Shown: positions 41,301-42,198 of the stretch, one piece after another
Numbering within the stretch: position 1 is the stretch's first letter
Layout: the number at the start of each line of letters is the position of its first letter
Source: a virus
IMG/VR virus record: IMGVR_UViG_3300042402_002099
Span: 1-42,198 of that record
Strand: one strand, 5' to 3'
Length of the DNA stretch: 42,198 bases
Translations under genes and position numbers: made by a program
Notes under the pieces: model-generated
What the model was told of the DNA's origin: nothing
Databases searched by the model: none
The model's input: the letters and a program-made list of their open reading frames with translations, nothing else

Positions 41301-42198
41301 TCACATGATGCTGTATAAACAATTGAACCAACTAATACACTTGCAACACTTCCACTAAAACTGGCTATATTTAAAAGTGCACCATTATCATTTTGAGATA
41401 CAAATGCACCTGGATATGCACCGGCGTAAGTTGATGGTTGAATATAATTACCACCAACATCAAATGCAGATGATGCATATGTTATGGAACCTGTAAAATT
41501 AGTTCTTATAGTTTTAAATCTTACCGATTGATTTGGTGGATTTGCAAAAGACCCAGATGAAAATCTAAATGCAGTTCTATCGGACTCAAAAGTTAATAAT
41601 TTTGTAATTGTATTTGAACCACCTGTAAAATTTGCACTTTGTGTAACAAATACAGGTACATAGTTATTATTAACATCAAAAAATTCAAACTTAAAATTAA
41701 AATCTTCATTACCAATTACCGTAGGCATTGGAGTTATAAAAGAAATCTCATCAGGAGAAAATGCAGTATCTTGTGATAATCGTAAACTAATATTTCCTAA
41801 ATGCCACTCACCCTGTGATTGTGAAAAGTATAAACTTGCAGATGGATAATCTCTATCAATTTTAAATGGTATAGTAGTGTCTAATAAATTTTTAGTTGGT
41901 TGTGTTCCTGTTAATGTTGCAAGACTACTTGTAAATGTTGTAGATTGAGAAACATAACTTAAATATATCCCCAAATTACTAGATGTGGATGCCGAATAAA
42001 ATGCATCTAAATTTAATTCATATGTATTTGCACTTTTTAAATCTAAAGATGATGTGTATGTTAATTTTCCGCTACCATTCATCTTTATACCATTTTCAAC
42101 TCTACTATTTGACAATTGTACATTCAATGAACCGGTATTCCAAAAGTTTTTAAAGGTTTCCGATGTAAATGTTCCTGTATTTCCAATAACACTTCCAG
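38393..42198 (-). CDS. Tail fibre / long structural protein with S74 chaperone (5' end outside the window)
   Basis: At least 1267 residues visible. The frame stays open through the right edge, so the TTG at 42127 is not the start. It is mostly beta-rich with Ser/Thr/Gly. Two tandem units of about 105 residues begin SKVGTPNVVVAVSPSAQSIS and SKTAVPNVVISATPQAQSVL, each with an A-L-E-G-(N/T)-T-S-R-F-T-S segment; the start of a third leads into a short collagen-like G-x-y stretch. A GTFSGTLSGATITGGTINIG-type shaft segment follows. The C-terminus is a peptidase S74 intramolecular chaperone: SDKRLKTNI (Ser at codon 38726-38728, probable autocleavage point), GVYFNWN and GFIAQEVQEVMPEIV, then a coiled coil. 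It should be a trimeric host-binding fibre. Confidence 0.9.
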   Translation of the reverse strand, partial: GSVIGNTGTFTSETFKNFWNTGSLNVQLSNSRVENGIKMNGSGKLTYTSSLDLKSANTYELNLDAFYSASTSSNLGIYLSYVSQSTTFTSSLATLTGTQPTKNLLDTTIPFKIDRDYPSASLYFSQSQGEWHLGNISLRLSQDTAFSPDEISFITPMPTVIGNEDFNFKFEFFDVNNNYVPVFVTQSANFTGGSNTITKLLTFESDRTAFRFSSGSFANPPNQSVRFKTIRTNFTGSITYASSAFDVGGNYIQPSTYAGAYPGAFVSQNDNGALLNIASFSGSVASVLVGSIVYTASCEGFQEFETIYRFEDGDNAPGVFVTANTNQFIYKATDLSLNPTGQVITIEAKRKNLASATTPLTVNSGSGKPPLTLVSTNATNGVDTYTISGTSYPYSTGETIYSISGSDQFGNVFSDAIKISPVKILDGLSVSLTNDNASLPARSTGFVESGSFVLSSGSVSVKVGNEIIAHSNGLTANNRFDVISAVATNVQTGSLNYSTTDYFITRLDADSGSLNLTIRYKDGAGDTSDTTKLVTYTKSKVGTPNVVVAVSPSAQSISSNSRGSGSASPTTLTITALEGNTSRFTSIGTPTYTNGLAGTVSTNTITFTSTASSMFSDTGQVTIPVNYTDSEGVSGTKNIIATVSKSKTAVPNVVISATPQAQSVLANASGVQTGILSNVTVSALEGTTSRFTSMTATYTGFSTNPTISGATLTMTSAVMNAAEASATIVVTHSDSEGTTGQTQTIVVRFTKVNTGAAGTPGLDGADGGTGPGVVYRGDWAPNTAYFSSSVRIDVVRGSNSQYYLTKVGHTSTADGAVDKPITGTSYLNQWSSFGATFSSVATDILLAQDATITRGLVMGTYGVSDKGFIRSANATALMAGKGYYLDTTGSMRFGDPSGAYIKFTESEGVTIAGSVSISGTATIGGTSATTVKDGAAAGATAQQNNSNKTAGQVGGWKIDSDSIFSGTKDTSGYSTAGITLYSGGSIHAPQFYIDTSGNAFFKGDITGASGTFSGTLSGATITGGTINIGPNKFQVDSSGNVSISGNTTIGGTLNYSGQNNIIGYHYINGGTCTSPSFFLEPGSDFRFIDQKNSSLLGAIRGYTIVTNCGVPGLETTSRTIVSIAENGFSWGKINGDTWATLDGTELRVLGDVVANTSDKRLKTNIINIDSPLEKLSKINGVYFNWNETAKELNQKNTNKREVGFIAQEVQEVMPEIVSLAPFDTINHTNQSKSGENYLTIQYEKIVPLLVESIKELKKEIEELKKNK
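39940..40590 (-). repeat. Two tandem domain repeats in the tail fibre
   Basis: Two units of about 318 bp each encode similar domains beginning with P-N-V-V and sharing an ALEG(N/T)TSRFTS block. A partial third unit start (FTKVNTG) follows. Boundaries are approximate. The repeats probably form immunoglobulin-like spacer domains of the fibre. Confidence 0.7.

Noticed and set aside
42121-42127. TTG at 42127 as start of the tail fibre gene
   Set aside because: The reading frame stays open and fibre-like up to the window edge at 42198, so the true start is outside the window.
1-42198. tRNA genes, CRISPR arrays, integrase, insertion sequences or attachment sites
   Set aside because: Looked for by eye on both strands; no cloverleaf, regular spaced repeat, transposase or recombinase motif was seen. 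A tRNAscan/Infernal run would be the decisive test for small RNAs.

Overview
The window is a piece of a large, AT-rich, T4-like (tailed, myovirus-type) phage genome. Every supported gene lies on the minus strand, so the genome reads from position 42198 down to 1. The right-to-left order terminase large subunit, portal (gp20), prohead protease (gp21), acidic prohead scaffold (gp22-like), major capsid protein (gp23) is the T4 head-module order. Two features point to a host in the Bacteroidota (flavobacteria and relatives). Almost every start codon is preceded by A/T-rich sequence with no Shine-Dalgarno (SD) motif. A 58-codon gene at 1778-1954 also encodes a ribosomal protein bS21 homologue with a Bacteroidota-like FTKPS segment. 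The host is inferred, not proven.

Layout in transcription order. (1) 42198-38393: 3' part of a very long tail-fibre gene that enters from outside the window, with repeated beta-domains, a short collagen-like linker and a C-terminal S74 self-cleaving chaperone. (2) 38391-36619: a small module with a 15-proline, cysteine-rich structural protein between two 2-oxoglutarate/Fe(II) oxygenases of the prolyl-4-hydroxylase type. (3) 36611-13466: about 23 kb of tightly packed, often overlapping genes for glycan or metabolite chemistry. It holds a GT4-like transferase, three members of a fucosyltransferase-like family, two beta-1,4-galactosyltransferase-like (GT7) proteins with LamG-like tails, a GT-A transferase, a methyltransferase, three SGNH-like proteins, three radical SAM proteins, three NAD-dependent sugar epimerase/dehydratases, an RfbC-type 3,5-epimerase, two HAD-type proteins, and separate alpha-like and beta-like parts of a thiamine-diphosphate enzyme. 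(4) 13452-1: packaging and head module, led by a fusion of an RNA/DNA-ligase-like nucleotidyltransferase and an NMNAT-like nucleotidylyltransferase.

The likely overall logic is that the phage makes or remodels unusual sugars and attaches them, possibly to its own tail fibres or capsid or to the host surface. The oxygenase/polyproline module next to the fibre gene suggests hydroxylation, and perhaps glycosylation, of a fibre-associated protein. The head module is conventional except for the bS21 gene. That gene sits directly upstream of the scaffold gene, which has the only strong SD sequence I found in front of a start codon here. This is consistent with a phage that adjusts host ribosome start-site choice, though that is a hypothesis.

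I saw no tRNA, rRNA, CRISPR array, insertion sequence, integrase or attachment site. There is no gene-free stretch above 300 bases; the longest gap is about 190 bases (1588-1777).
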